This document shows positions 15,053 to 23,311 of a DNA stretch of 25,596 nt, piece by piece. The stretch spans positions 1 to 25,596 of the forward strand of contig JBFHGJ010000083.1 of NCBI GenBank assembly GCA_041583135.1. Reading direction: 5' to 3'. Position 1 is the stretch's first letter, and every line of letters starts with the position of its first letter. The notes under the pieces are model-generated. The model saw nothing but the letters and a program-made list of their open reading frames with translations. It did no database searches and was not told the origin of the DNA. Made by a program: the position numbers and the translations under genes. Source of the DNA: JABSOG01 sp041583135. GTDB taxonomy: Bacteria; Pseudomonadota; Gammaproteobacteria; Enterobacterales; Alteromonadaceae.

Positions 15053-15066
15053 TGTAAGCGCTTACA
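15053..15066. promoter_or_regulatory. LacI-family operator, copy 1
   Basis: TGTAAGCGCTTACA, a perfect 14-bp palindrome with the central CG step typical of LacI/GalR-family operators. An identical copy lies at 15168-15181. Both are upstream of the secreted glucanase gene. Confidence 0.8.
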
Positions 15067-15167
15067 TTGATTTGGCTATTGAGCATTTGGGCTTAACGTG
15101 CCGAAGCTGTGAATCATTCCTTCTGACTTGGATTTCAATTTTATGTGTCCATAGCAGTCGTTAAAAA

Positions 15168-15181
15168 TGTAAGCGCTTACA
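15168..15181. promoter_or_regulatory. LacI-family operator, copy 2
   Basis: TGTAAGCGCTTACA again, 115 bp from the first copy and 41 bp before the glucanase start codon. Two operators at this spacing (about 11 helical turns) could allow looping by a tetrameric repressor, or act at a promoter lying between them. Confidence 0.8.
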
Positions 15182-15222
15182 AGCGCATAAATCAAAAACA
15201 ATAAGTTGAAGAAGAGGTATCT

Positions 15223-17142
15223 ATGTCTAATCAGTCGATTGTAGCAGGGCTTTCAACCAAGGGCCTGCTCAGTGGTATTTGTCTGTTGTCGTTGGGTTTT
15301 GTTGGTAGTGCGCAGGCCCAAAGTTGTCAAAATCCGGTGCCTGTTTGGGCCGATGAATTTGACGGCAATACGTTAGACACCAGCAAGTGGGAGGTGTTGA
15401 TAGGCGATGGTTGCAGTTATGGCATTTGTGGCTGGGGCAACAATGAGCTGCAAAGTTATCAAGCCGAAAACCTAACGGTCGCGGCAGGGCAGTTGACTAT
15501 CACTGCCAAAAAACAACGGGTTCAGTCAAAAAATTACACTTCGGGCCGCATTCGTACGGCCAATATGCCCAGTGGCGGGCAGTGGACCCATGGTCGCTTT
15601 GAGGCGCGGATCAAGTTACCAAATGGTGCCGGTATGTGGCCGGCATTTTGGATGTTGCCTACCGATCCTGACCTAGCTTGGCCCACCAGTGGTGAAATTG
15701 ATATTGTCGAATCGACCGGTCAACACGATATGTTTGCTCTAGGCACTATTCACTATGGCGAGGCGTGGCCGAACAATCAGTGGTCTCAGGGAAAGATTTT
15801 AAAGCAGCCCGATGCTTGGTCAGATGGCTTTCATGAGTATGCGGTGCAGTGGTCGCCGGGCGAGATCCGCTGGTACGTCGATGACACTTTATATTCGGTG
15901 AAAACCGCCGCAGATATGGCAAACCCAGCTCATTGGACATTCGACAACTATCAATATCATCTGTTACTCAATCTTGCTGTTGGCGGCAATATGGGCGGCA
16001 CTGTTGATGACAGTCAGCTGCCGCAAACCATGGAAGTGGATTATGTCAGGGTCTATGATTTTGCTCAGCCAGCACTAAGCGGTGCGCATATTGTGGCGCC
16101 TAACAGTAGCCATACTTATTCTGTTGTCGATGAAGCAGGCAATAATGGCAGTTACAGTTGGAGTTCGCCTACAGGCGAAACATCTAGCGGTAACCAGCTA
16201 ACGGTCAACTGGGGCACTCAAGGTGGTCAAGTGATGGTGCAAGGCGCCAATAGCTGTGGCAGTTATCAAGTGGCGATGGATGTATATGTGGCGCCGCAAA
16301 TGTCGATAGAAACGCTGTATGACGATTTTGAACAATCAAGGCTGCTGACCTATACGTCTTTTAGCGGCAGCTTTAACCAAAGCGCCGCCAATCCGGCCGC
16401 CGATGCCATCAATAGTTCGGCGACTGTTGGCCAGTATACCCGCGATGGCGCTTCGCAGTGGGATGTGATTGCCGCCAGCTCAGGTGCCATCGCAGGTGAG
16501 GCCGAGTTTATTGCCGGGCAAAAGGCGTTTTATTTAGACGTTTATACGCAAGCTGCGATCGGCACTGAAATTTTAGTGCAACTTGAAGATGCCTCGGTAG
16601 CAACGCCAAGCAACTATCCCGCCGGACGTCATGCTAAATTTGTCGCACACACTCAAGTGCAAGGCCAGTGGCAGCGGCTCAAATTCACCTTGGATGAGCT
16701 TATTGACCAGAATACGGCATGGGCAGATATCGATTCGGTGATCTTGCTTATCGACCCGGATTCATTTAACAGTGATACTTATTATCTAGATAACTTTGCT
16801 GTTGAAACTGCCGACAGTAGTGGCCCATCGCCGCAACCGAACACAATGTCTGTTGCCAGTGTTTCAACGGCGACGGTTGGGGCAGGTAAGGGACAGAAGT
16901 ATGGCACTGCGAGCGTCGCTGTTGTCGATGACCTCGGTGGTAGCGTGGTTGGAGCACAGGTGAGCGTGACTTTCAGTGGTACCTGGAATGAAACCCTGAG
17001 CGGTATTACCGGCGCCGATGGGCAAGTGACGGTACAAACCACAAGTGCCGCAGGTGGGGCTGTGACGGTCAATGCCTGTGTTGCTTCATTAACAGGCAGC
17101 CTCAGTCATGATGCCGCTCAAAGCAACGGGCTTTGTCAGTAG
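15223..17142 (+). CDS. secreted GH16 beta-glucanase (laminarinase-like) with accessory domains
   Basis: The 639-residue protein has a Sec signal peptide (cleavage after SAQA, about residue 32). A GH16 catalytic domain spans about 37-280, with the family motif GEIDIVES at 157-164: E158 is the nucleophile, D160 assists, E163 is the acid/base. SGRIRTA, MWPAFWML, the tryptophan-rich ARI-KLPNGAGMWP and LNLAVGGN are all typical of bacterial beta-1,3-glucanases. A PKD/Ig-like domain follows (about 285-370), then a carbohydrate-binding-like beta-sandwich (about 370-530, ending YYLDNFAVET), and a C-terminal Big/Ig-like domain (540-639). It likely cuts algal laminarin or mixed-link glucan outside the cell. 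The two LacI-type operators upstream point to sugar induction. AGAGG (15213-15217) precedes ATG 15223. Confidence 0.92.
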   Translation: MSNQSIVAGLSTKGLLSGICLLSLGFVGSAQAQSCQNPVPVWADEFDGNTLDTSKWEVLIGDGCSYGICGWGNNELQSYQAENLTVAAGQLTITAKKQRVQSKNYTSGRIRTANMPSGGQWTHGRFEARIKLPNGAGMWPAFWMLPTDPDLAWPTSGEIDIVESTGQHDMFALGTIHYGEAWPNNQWSQGKILKQPDAWSDGFHEYAVQWSPGEIRWYVDDTLYSVKTAADMANPAHWTFDNYQYHLLLNLAVGGNMGGTVDDSQLPQTMEVDYVRVYDFAQPALSGAHIVAPNSSHTYSVVDEAGNNGSYSWSSPTGETSSGNQLTVNWGTQGGQVMVQGANSCGSYQVAMDVYVAPQMSIETLYDDFEQSRLLTYTSFSGSFNQSAANPAADAINSSATVGQYTRDGASQWDVIAASSGAIAGEAEFIAGQKAFYLDVYTQAAIGTEILVQLEDASVATPSNYPAGRHAKFVAHTQVQGQWQRLKFTLDELIDQNTAWADIDSVILLIDPDSFNSDTYYLDNFAVETADSSGPSPQPNTMSVASVSTATVGAGKGQKYGTASVAVVDDLGGSVVGAQVSVTFSGTWNETLSGITGADGQVTVQTTSAAGGAVTVNACVASLTGSLSHDAAQSNGLCQ

Positions 17143-17460
17143 TTGCTTGGGTGATAAAACAAAGCCAGTGTTAAGGAAACACTGGCTTAAATTCGGTTGT
17201 CACTGACAGGCAACAGGTCCTGCCTACAACAATTTGTTCAAACCGGTCAGATGCAGACATAAGCAATATTCGGGCGAAGTGGTTGGCTTTCCTTGGGGCA
17301 CTTCTATCGTTTACATCTGTACAAATAATAGCACTTTAGTGAGCTAAAATCAGTGAGCCACTTCACAAAAAAAGAACCGACAACCGTATTTTTACTTTCT
17401 TTGGCTGCTTTTTTTGCTAGACTGCGCCGACATTTTCACTTGGCTTATTTTTAAACATCA
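17143..17460. other. 318-bp gap with the glucanase terminator
   Basis: I see no gene. It starts with the terminator at 17162-17188 and then a second, looser stem-loop around 17196-17231 (GTTGT with ACAAC, AGGCA with TGCCT). The last 80 bases, A+T rich and ending in a T-tract, presumably hold the promoter for the DTW gene. Confidence 0.5.
17162..17188 (+). terminator. terminator of the glucanase gene
   Basis: AAGCCAGTGTT (17162-17172) pairs perfectly with AACACTGGCTT (17178-17188) around a 5-base loop, 19 bases after the stop codon. The U-run is short. Confidence 0.8.
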
Positions 17461-18222
17461 ATGACTTTACCTATTCATGCGGTACATCGTTTGTATCAGT
17501 ATCGCAAGTCTATTGCCACCAAAACCTATGCCGCCAGAGGCTGTCAACAAGTACGTTGTGAGCTTTGTCTGCTGCCTCAGCAATATTGCACCTGTGAACA
17601 TCGAGTGTTGTTGCAGTCCGATTGCGCCTTTTTGCTGTTGATGTATAACTCAGAGGTGTTAAAGCCGAGCAATAGTGGCCGTTTAATTGCAGATCTGATC
17701 CCTCAGACCTATGCTTACTTGTGGCAACGCACCTATACCGACCCGCAAATGTTGGCACTGTTGCAAAACCCCAAATATCAACCTTTGGTGATTTTTCCCG
17801 GGGAGTATGCACAACATGGCCAGCAGGTGGTTGAAGATTTTGATGATGACCATTTGCTCGAAGGTAAAACGCCGTTGTTTGTTCTGCTTGATGGCAGTTG
17901 GCGCCAAGCGGTAAAAATGTTCAATAAAAGCAGTTACTTACATGACTTTCCAGTGTTGTCTTTTACACCGCAAAGTGCCGCTAGGTATGGGCTTAGAAAA
18001 GGACAAAGAGCGTTTCAATTAGGCACTGCCGAAGTGGCCGTTATGGCGTTGGGCGCTGCCGGTGAAACACATAATGCGGCGGCTTTAGGGGCTTGGTTTG
18101 ATTTGTTTATCGAGTCGTCTATTTATGGCCGAACCAGCCGTCGCGCTGAAAAGTTAAGGCCGCTGGATCAGTTGCAGCAGAACTTTAGAACCCTCGCTTC
18201 GGGCGAGTACAACAAGCCCTAG
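17461..18222 (+). CDS. DTW-domain protein, tRNA-uridine aminocarboxypropyltransferase family
   Basis: The 253-residue protein matches the TapT/YfiP group, which transfers an aminocarboxypropyl group from S-adenosylmethionine to a uridine in tRNA. The N-terminus carries a zinc motif CELCLLPQQYCTC (33-45). YNSEVLKPSNSGRL (about 62-75) is the usual substrate loop. The DTW motif itself appears as LLDGSWRQAVKM (about 141-152), where the family has D-x-T-W, so it is slightly altered here. RKGQRAFQLGTAEV and WFDLFI close the domain. Several such paralogs occur in Shewanella-like species with different target positions, so the exact uridine is not known. ATG 17461 lacks a strong ribosome-binding site. 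It is a stand-alone gene in the core region. Confidence 0.85.
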   Translation: MTLPIHAVHRLYQYRKSIATKTYAARGCQQVRCELCLLPQQYCTCEHRVLLQSDCAFLLLMYNSEVLKPSNSGRLIADLIPQTYAYLWQRTYTDPQMLALLQNPKYQPLVIFPGEYAQHGQQVVEDFDDDHLLEGKTPLFVLLDGSWRQAVKMFNKSSYLHDFPVLSFTPQSAARYGLRKGQRAFQLGTAEVAVMALGAAGETHNAAALGAWFDLFIESSIYGRTSRRAEKLRPLDQLQQNFRTLASGEYNKP

Positions 18223-18233
18223 TGCCGTCCTGA

Positions 18234-18458
18234 AAAGCATATTGTCAGGCACTTGCGGCAGTCGAACCTGGATTTGAAGATTGCTATTGGAATTATGTGA
18301 CCTACGGCGTATCGGCCGGAGAATTTGAACAGGCGGTGACCTACCTCAAAACCCTTGAAACGAGATTTGGCTATGAATTTAGCCAAGAAGCCTTTGATGC
18401 CGAACCGTTTTATGCTGACTTTGTTAAGTCACAGGCATTCAAACAATGGTTGAATTGA
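18234..18458 (+). pseudogene. 3' remnant of a TPR-like gene
   Basis: A frame opens after TGA 18231 and runs 74 codons to TGA at 18456, with no start codon near its beginning. It reads like real protein: AVEPGFEDCYWNYVTYG, EFEQAVTYLKTLETRFGYEF, and ends KSQAFKQWLN. The repeated helix pattern resembles the end of TPR-type or solenoid proteins. It is only 225 bases and follows the DTW gene directly. It is probably the left-over C-terminus of a gene whose 5' part was deleted, perhaps during the rearrangement that placed fliG here. A short intact gene with an unusual start is less likely. Confidence 0.6.
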
Positions 18459-18566
18459 TTTAGTCGGCCATTACGCGTATCTTAGCGGCATTAAGAGGTG
18501 GATTTCACCTGATGTTTGGCATTTGCGGCGGTCTTTGGCGCGCCGCCATTATGTGAAGATGATTGC

Positions 18567-19616
18567 ATGACCGATGTCGATTTGTCATTTGATAGCGCGC
18601 CAACCGCCGCTTTTGATATTTCTAAACTAGACGGTGTTGAAAAGGCGGCTATTTTGCTGCTTAGCCTCAAAGAGGAAGACGCCGCACAAATTTTAAAACA
18701 CCTCGAACCCAAGCAAGTTCAGAAAGTGGGCTTGGCGATGGCTGGGATTGATGACTTAAACACGGCCAAGATCTCGGCGGTGCATCAGCAGTTTATCGAT
18801 CAGATCCAAAACTTCAGTACCATTGGCTTTCAAAGCGAGTCGTTTATCAAAAATGCGCTTACCGCAGCGCTTGGTGAAGACAAAGCCAACAACATTTTAG
18901 AGCAGATTGTACTTGGCAGTGGCGCCAAAGGGCTTGATTCACTTAAGTGGATGGACTCTAAGCAGGTTGCCAGTATTATCCGCAACGAACACCCACAGAT
19001 CCAAACCATCGTACTGTCTTATCTAGAGCCTGATCAGTCAGCCGAGATCTTGGCGCAATTCCCAGAAAAAGTGCGGCTTGATTTGATGATGCGTGTGGCT
19101 AACTTAGAAGAAGTGCAGCCTGCGGCATTGCAAGAACTTAATGAGATCATGGAGAAACAGTTTGCCGGTCAGGCGGGGGCTCAGGCGTCGAAAATGGGTG
19201 GCCTTAAGGCGGCGGCCGACATCATGAACTATCTCGATACCAATATCGAAGGGCAGTTGATGGATTCGATTCGTGAGCATGACGAAGAACTGTCTCAACA
19301 AATTCAAGATTTGATGTTTGTGTTTGACAATCTGCTTGATGTTGACGACCGTGGTATTCAAACCATATTGCGTGAAGTGCAACAAGATGTCTTGATGCGG
19401 GCTATTAAAGGGGCAGATGACAACCTTAAAGATAAGATCATGAACAACATGTCAAAACGCGCAGCCGATATGATGCGTGATGATCTTGAAGCCATGCCGC
19501 CGGTGCGGGTTTCAGAAGTTGAAGCGGCGCAAAAAGAGATCCTTGCTGTGGCCAGACGCCTTGCCGATGCTGGTGAGATCATGCTGGGCGGCGGTGGCGG
19601 TGATGAGTTCTTGTGA
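18567..19616 (+). CDS. fliG: flagellar motor switch protein FliG, copy 1
   Basis: FliG sits in the cytoplasmic ring of the flagellar motor, touches the stator and sets rotation direction. This 349-residue copy has all parts: VEKAAILLLSLKEEDAAQILKHL (24-46, ring-binding N-terminal domain), NEHPQ (140-144) of the middle domain, and the C-terminal torque helix with the charged residues K281, R298, D305, D306 and R314. ATG 18567 is chosen to give the same length as the second copy; the frame opens at a TTG (18516) and the ribosome-binding site is weak (GAAGA). It lies outside any flagellar operon and about 1.9 kb from a near-identical paralog. The two proteins differ at about 30 of 349 positions, mostly in the first 25 residues and in conservative swaps. 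Confidence 0.93.
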   Translation: MTDVDLSFDSAPTAAFDISKLDGVEKAAILLLSLKEEDAAQILKHLEPKQVQKVGLAMAGIDDLNTAKISAVHQQFIDQIQNFSTIGFQSESFIKNALTAALGEDKANNILEQIVLGSGAKGLDSLKWMDSKQVASIIRNEHPQIQTIVLSYLEPDQSAEILAQFPEKVRLDLMMRVANLEEVQPAALQELNEIMEKQFAGQAGAQASKMGGLKAAADIMNYLDTNIEGQLMDSIREHDEELSQQIQDLMFVFDNLLDVDDRGIQTILREVQQDVLMRAIKGADDNLKDKIMNNMSKRAADMMRDDLEAMPPVRVSEVEAAQKEILAVARRLADAGEIMLGGGGGDEFL

Positions 19617-20033
19617 TCGGTAGCGATTACTTCTAATAATACCGCATGGTTTTATATTGTGCTTTCATTGGTTTTATAATGAACTGAATTTATCGTAAAG
19701 CCGGTTGCCAGCGGGCCTGTTTTTATTTTGCTTTTTACTTTCCCTACTTATGGTTAACAATTGAATTTATAACAACTTATCGCGCATAAATGGCATGGAA
19801 TTACTGCTGATTTTGCATCCCTATGTCACATTATTATTTGTCTGTCTATTGTATTAGAAAAATTTATGCGAATCGGGCTTGCTTTGTGGGTATTGCAGGC
19901 ATAGAATGCGCGTCAGTTGGCCAGCGGCGAAAATTTATGCGCTATAGGCCACGTGACATTATTAATTTTTAATTGTGCAAAATAAATTCACGCTGTATTT
20001 GTACAAATTTTTGCTGAAAGGGAAACCCACATC
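19617..20033. other. 417-bp gap between fliG copy 1 and the DUF3083 gene
   Basis: No gene or clear hairpin stands out. It is A+T rich, with T-tracts near 19670 and 19720-19745 that could end the fliG transcript. The last part must hold the promoter of the DUF3083 gene, whose ribosome-binding site is AAAGGG near 20017-20022. Confidence 0.4.
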
Positions 20034-21161
20034 ATGAACAGTCGCCATCGCAATCTTGCCAATAAGGTGTATTTACCGAATAACGCCCGTTACAATCAGT
20101 ATCTATTGGCCGAATTTAAAATTACCGATCAGTTGATTGAAAAAGTAAGTGAAGGCTTAAATCGTGATGCTGATAAGCCTTGGCAGAAATTCTATCAAAA
20201 ACTCTCTGAGCGCTTTTTTGCAGCTTGCGAGCTGGCCAAAATTGAAAATGTTCATTTTATTGCCAATGATAAGATGCCTCGTGTACGTTTCTCTGAGGAG
20301 TTGCGTTGCGCCGAGAGCGAGCAGCAGTTGACGGTATTTTACAACCCGGCATACCATGAGTCTTACAAGCGTCATTTTGACGGCAGCAAGCGGGCGAAAA
20401 AAGTCTCATTGTTGTTTTTGGCTACCGGCACTGATATCCGCATTAATGCTGCTGCCTATCATCGCAAAGTCAGCCAAATGTTGGTGCCGTTTTTAGCAGA
20501 GCTTGGCATCGAGCATGGTTCGGTACGTTTGCGTGACCATCAGCATTTGACCTATGGTTTATTTGCCCGCTCTAAAGGTGTAGACGGTACACATGCTCAT
20601 ACCTTGCGCTTGATTAAAAACCGCTATGCGGCGTCTGATGTGACATTGCCAGAGCCTAACGACACCATGAGTTATGTGGTGGCGAGCTTGCCGATGACAC
20701 GACGTTTGATGCGTCAATTGGGCTTTGATACCAGCTCTGACAACGGTTTTGAGCCTTTGTACGAACACCTCAATCAGGCATGGGTGGCAGCAGCTAACGC
20801 CCATAAGATCCAAAACGGTGCCTTTGTGGCCAATGGTTTGACGCCAATTATTCGCAACAGTGGCACGACGCCTGAGAAAATCGACGGTGAGGTGATTAAA
20901 CTGGGTTATGATCCGCTCGAACCACGCAACGAGTTAACGGCGCGTTTTGACAACGATAAGCTGGTTGATTATGTACAGATTGTTGTGCCTGCCACTGCCA
21001 AGCACATTGAAAAAAGCGGCTTTGGTAAGTTTATGGAAAACGTCGATAAGAGCTTGAGACATATGGCGAAGTCATTGGAGCTTAACCCAGAGCGTGATGA
21101 GATCACCGTTCGTTTCCATCAGCATTTGGCCTATCATGTGACTGAAGAACCGGTAATGTAA
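20034..21161 (+). CDS. DUF3083 family protein
   Basis: The 375-residue protein begins NKVYLPNNARYNQYLLAEFKITDQLI (11-36) and matches the DUF3083 family of Shewanella and relatives, whose function is unknown. It is soluble, without signal peptide or membrane helices, and basic in places (KRAKKVSLLFLATGTDIRINAAAYHRK around 117-143). A conserved-looking RLRDHQHLTYG segment (about 165-175) contains paired histidines and may be functional. AAAGGG lies upstream of ATG 20034. It has its own perfect terminator. It is sandwiched between the two fliG copies, but nothing in its sequence links it to flagella. Confidence 0.75.
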   Translation: MNSRHRNLANKVYLPNNARYNQYLLAEFKITDQLIEKVSEGLNRDADKPWQKFYQKLSERFFAACELAKIENVHFIANDKMPRVRFSEELRCAESEQQLTVFYNPAYHESYKRHFDGSKRAKKVSLLFLATGTDIRINAAAYHRKVSQMLVPFLAELGIEHGSVRLRDHQHLTYGLFARSKGVDGTHAHTLRLIKNRYAASDVTLPEPNDTMSYVVASLPMTRRLMRQLGFDTSSDNGFEPLYEHLNQAWVAAANAHKIQNGAFVANGLTPIIRNSGTTPEKIDGEVIKLGYDPLEPRNELTARFDNDKLVDYVQIVVPATAKHIEKSGFGKFMENVDKSLRHMAKSLELNPERDEITVRFHQHLAYHVTEEPVM

Positions 21162-21535
21162 TTACCCTAAGCTGAGATACACCACAAAGGCGCCTTCACG
21201 GCGCCTTTGTTATATATAGGGATATATGGTATGTCTAGGTTGTCGGGAACATTCCTAGACGATATATAGGGATATATGGTGCACTGGTTTTGCTCCCGGC
21301 AAAACTCAGTATTTCCTCCTTCCGTGGAGGTCATGTCTCGGCAATTCTAGTCTGCTCCCATGGATGAGACAATCGGTTGAGGTTTTTGCCCAAAATCGAC
21401 TTTAGAGGGTTGTTTTTCAAGGTTGATTTATCGATTGTTGCGGTGTAGGGTTAGACTACTTGTTCTGTGACGTTTTAAGGCGCCTAAAGAGCACTGATTA
21501 GACCTTGAAAAGTTGCAATTCATCTGGAGAAAAAC
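21162..21535. repeat. structured gap with 19-bp direct repeats and several hairpins
   Basis: After the terminator (21184-21210) come two exact 19-bp direct repeats, ATATATAGGGATATATGGT at 21212-21230 and 21262-21280, with a period of 50 bases. Between them GTCTAGG (21233-21239) pairs with CCTAGAC (21254-21260). Then follow GTTTTGC (21287-21293) with GCAAAAC (21299-21305), CCTCC (21315-21319) with GGAGG (21326-21330), and GTCTC (21335-21339) with GAGAC (21366-21370). No gene is visible. It looks like a decayed or compound intergenic repeat element of the REP or MITE kind. Confidence 0.65.
21184..21210 (+). terminator. terminator of the DUF3083 gene
   Basis: ACAAAGGCGCC (21184-21194) pairs perfectly with GGCGCCTTTGT (21200-21210) around TTCAC, 22 bases after the stop. 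A T/A-rich tract follows. Confidence 0.9.
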
Positions 21536-22585
21536 TTGGCTAACGTTGACCTTGATTTAAGTGAAGAAGTCAATATCGGCTTTGACGTATCAAAGCTCGA
21601 TGGCGTAGAAAAGGCCGCCATATTGCTTTTGAGCTTAAAAGAAGAAGATGCCGCACAGATCCTCAAACACTTGGAGCCTAAACAAGTGCAGAAGGTCGGT
21701 ATGGTCATGGCCGGGCTGGATGATTTGAATACGGCCAAAATCGCGGCGGTTCATCAGCAGTTTATGGAGCAGATCCAAAACTTCAGTACCATCGGTTTTC
21801 AGGCCGAGGGTTTTATTAAGAACGCCTTGGTGGCGGCATTAGGTGAAGACAAAGCCAATAACATTCTAGAACAAATCGTGATGAGCAGTGGGGCCAAAGG
21901 TCTCGACTCGCTCAAATGGATGGACTCAAAGCAGGTGGCCAGTATTATCCGCAACGAGCATCCCCAGATCCAAACCATTGTTTTATCTTACCTAGACCCG
22001 GATCAGTCGGCGGAGATCTTAGCTCAGTTCCCTGAAAAGGTGCGGCTTGACTTGATGATGCGTATCGCCAACCTCGAAGAAGTTCAGCCAGCGGCACTGC
22101 AAGAGCTTAACGAGATCATGGAGAAACAGTTTGCCGGTCAAGCGGGCGCCCAAGCATCGAAAATGGGTGGCCTAAAAGCGGCAGCCGACATCATGAACTA
22201 CCTCGATACCAATATCGAAGGGCAGTTGATGGACTCAATTCGTGAGCATGACGAAGAACTCTCGCAACAAATTCAAGACTTGATGTTCGTGTTTGACAAC
22301 CTGCTGGATGTTGATGACCGTGGTATTCAAACCATCTTACGTGAAGTACAGCAAGATGTGCTGATGCGCGCCATTAAAGGTGCCGATGACAGCCTCAAAG
22401 ATAAGATCATGAACAACATGTCAAAACGTGCCGCCGATATGATGCGCGATGACTTAGATGCGATGCCGCCGGTGCGGGTGTCTGAGGTTGAAGCGGCACA
22501 AAAAGAGATCCTATCTGTCGCCAGACGTTTGGCCGATGCCGGTGAGATAATGCTTGGCAGCGGCGGCGGTGAAGAATTCTTGTAA
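21536..22585 (+). CDS. fliG: flagellar motor switch protein FliG, copy 2
   Basis: A 349-residue FliG of the same length and plan as copy 1, with EHPQ at 141-144 and the same charged torque residues (K281, R298, D305, D306, R314). The start is an unusual TTG at 21536, supported by GGAGA (21525-21529) six bases upstream; no ATG lies near. Residues 178-285, spanning the end of the middle domain and the start of the C-terminal domain, are identical to copy 1 apart from conservative swaps at the edges, while the DNA differs at many third positions. That means long coexistence under selection, or gene conversion, rather than a recent duplication. No other flagellar genes are in view, so both copies are orphans here. 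Confidence 0.93.
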   Translation: MANVDLDLSEEVNIGFDVSKLDGVEKAAILLLSLKEEDAAQILKHLEPKQVQKVGMVMAGLDDLNTAKIAAVHQQFMEQIQNFSTIGFQAEGFIKNALVAALGEDKANNILEQIVMSSGAKGLDSLKWMDSKQVASIIRNEHPQIQTIVLSYLDPDQSAEILAQFPEKVRLDLMMRIANLEEVQPAALQELNEIMEKQFAGQAGAQASKMGGLKAAADIMNYLDTNIEGQLMDSIREHDEELSQQIQDLMFVFDNLLDVDDRGIQTILREVQQDVLMRAIKGADDSLKDKIMNNMSKRAADMMRDDLDAMPPVRVSEVEAAQKEILSVARRLADAGEIMLGSGGGEEFL

Positions 22586-22618
22586 TTGATTTCTCTAATT
22601 GTTTGTCTGTGCTGTTGA

Positions 22619-22641
22619 TGGGCATTTGTACCAAATGCCCA
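22619..22641. terminator. terminator between converging fliG copy 2 and cysC
   Basis: TGGGCATTTG (22619-22628) pairs perfectly with CAAATGCCCA (22632-22641) around a 3-base loop. It sits midway between the two converging genes and could serve both, although U-runs are short on both sides. Confidence 0.7.
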
Positions 22642-22693
22642 ACCTGTTATATGGCAAATTATAGGTTGGTTGTTGCCTAGCAACGCCCAACAA

Positions 22694-23290
22694 TCACAAA
22701 ATAATGCCTCGGGTGATCAAGGCATCGATGATCACCTGAACACTTTGCTCGACACTGAGCTGTTCGGTTTGCAAATGGATCTCTGGGTTTTGTGGCGCTT
22801 CATAGGCTGAATCTAAGCCGGTAAAGTTTTTAATCTCACCTTTTAACGCTTTGGCGTATAAACCTTTAGGGTCGCGTTTGGCGCACTCGTCAAAGGGCGT
22901 ATCGACAAACACTTCAATAAACTCACCCTCATCTAACAAGGCGCGTACCATGTCTCTTTCGCGCTGAAACGGCGAGATAAAAGCGCTGAGGGTCAGGGTG
23001 CCTGAATCAACCATCAATTTGGCTACCTCACCAACCCGGCGAATGTTTTCCTGACGGTCGGCGTCACTGAAGCCTAAATCTTGACATAGGCCATGACGTA
23101 CATTGTCGCCATCGAGCAAGTAGGTGCGAATATCGTTGGCAAATAAAGCTTGCTCCAATGCTCCGGCAATGGTGGACTTGCCGGAGCCACTTAGTCCGGT
23201 AAACCATAACACGGCCGATTTGTGGCCGTTAAGTGCCTGTCGTTGCGATTTATCGACGTTATGGTTGTGCCATACAATATTGTCGTTCAT
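22694..23290 (-). CDS. cysC: adenylylsulfate kinase CysC
   Basis: CysC phosphorylates APS to PAPS, the second step of sulfate activation. The 198-residue protein has the Walker A motif GLSGSGKS (32-39). LLDGDNVRHGL (58-68) follows, which binds APS, then RRVGEVAKL, AFISPF and the lid region KNFTGLDSAYEAP. The length is the usual one (about 200). It is the last gene of a minus-strand operon, starting 21 bp after the stop of the SLC13 permease gene. It acts in the cytoplasm on APS made by CysDN. Confidence 0.96.
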   Translation of the reverse strand: MNDNIVWHNHNVDKSQRQALNGHKSAVLWFTGLSGSGKSTIAGALEQALFANDIRTYLLDGDNVRHGLCQDLGFSDADRQENIRRVGEVAKLMVDSGTLTLSAFISPFQRERDMVRALLDEGEFIEVFVDTPFDECAKRDPKGLYAKALKGEIKNFTGLDSAYEAPQNPEIHLQTEQLSVEQSVQVIIDALITRGIIL

Positions 23291-23311
23291 ATCTGTTGCT
23301 CTTAAAAACGG

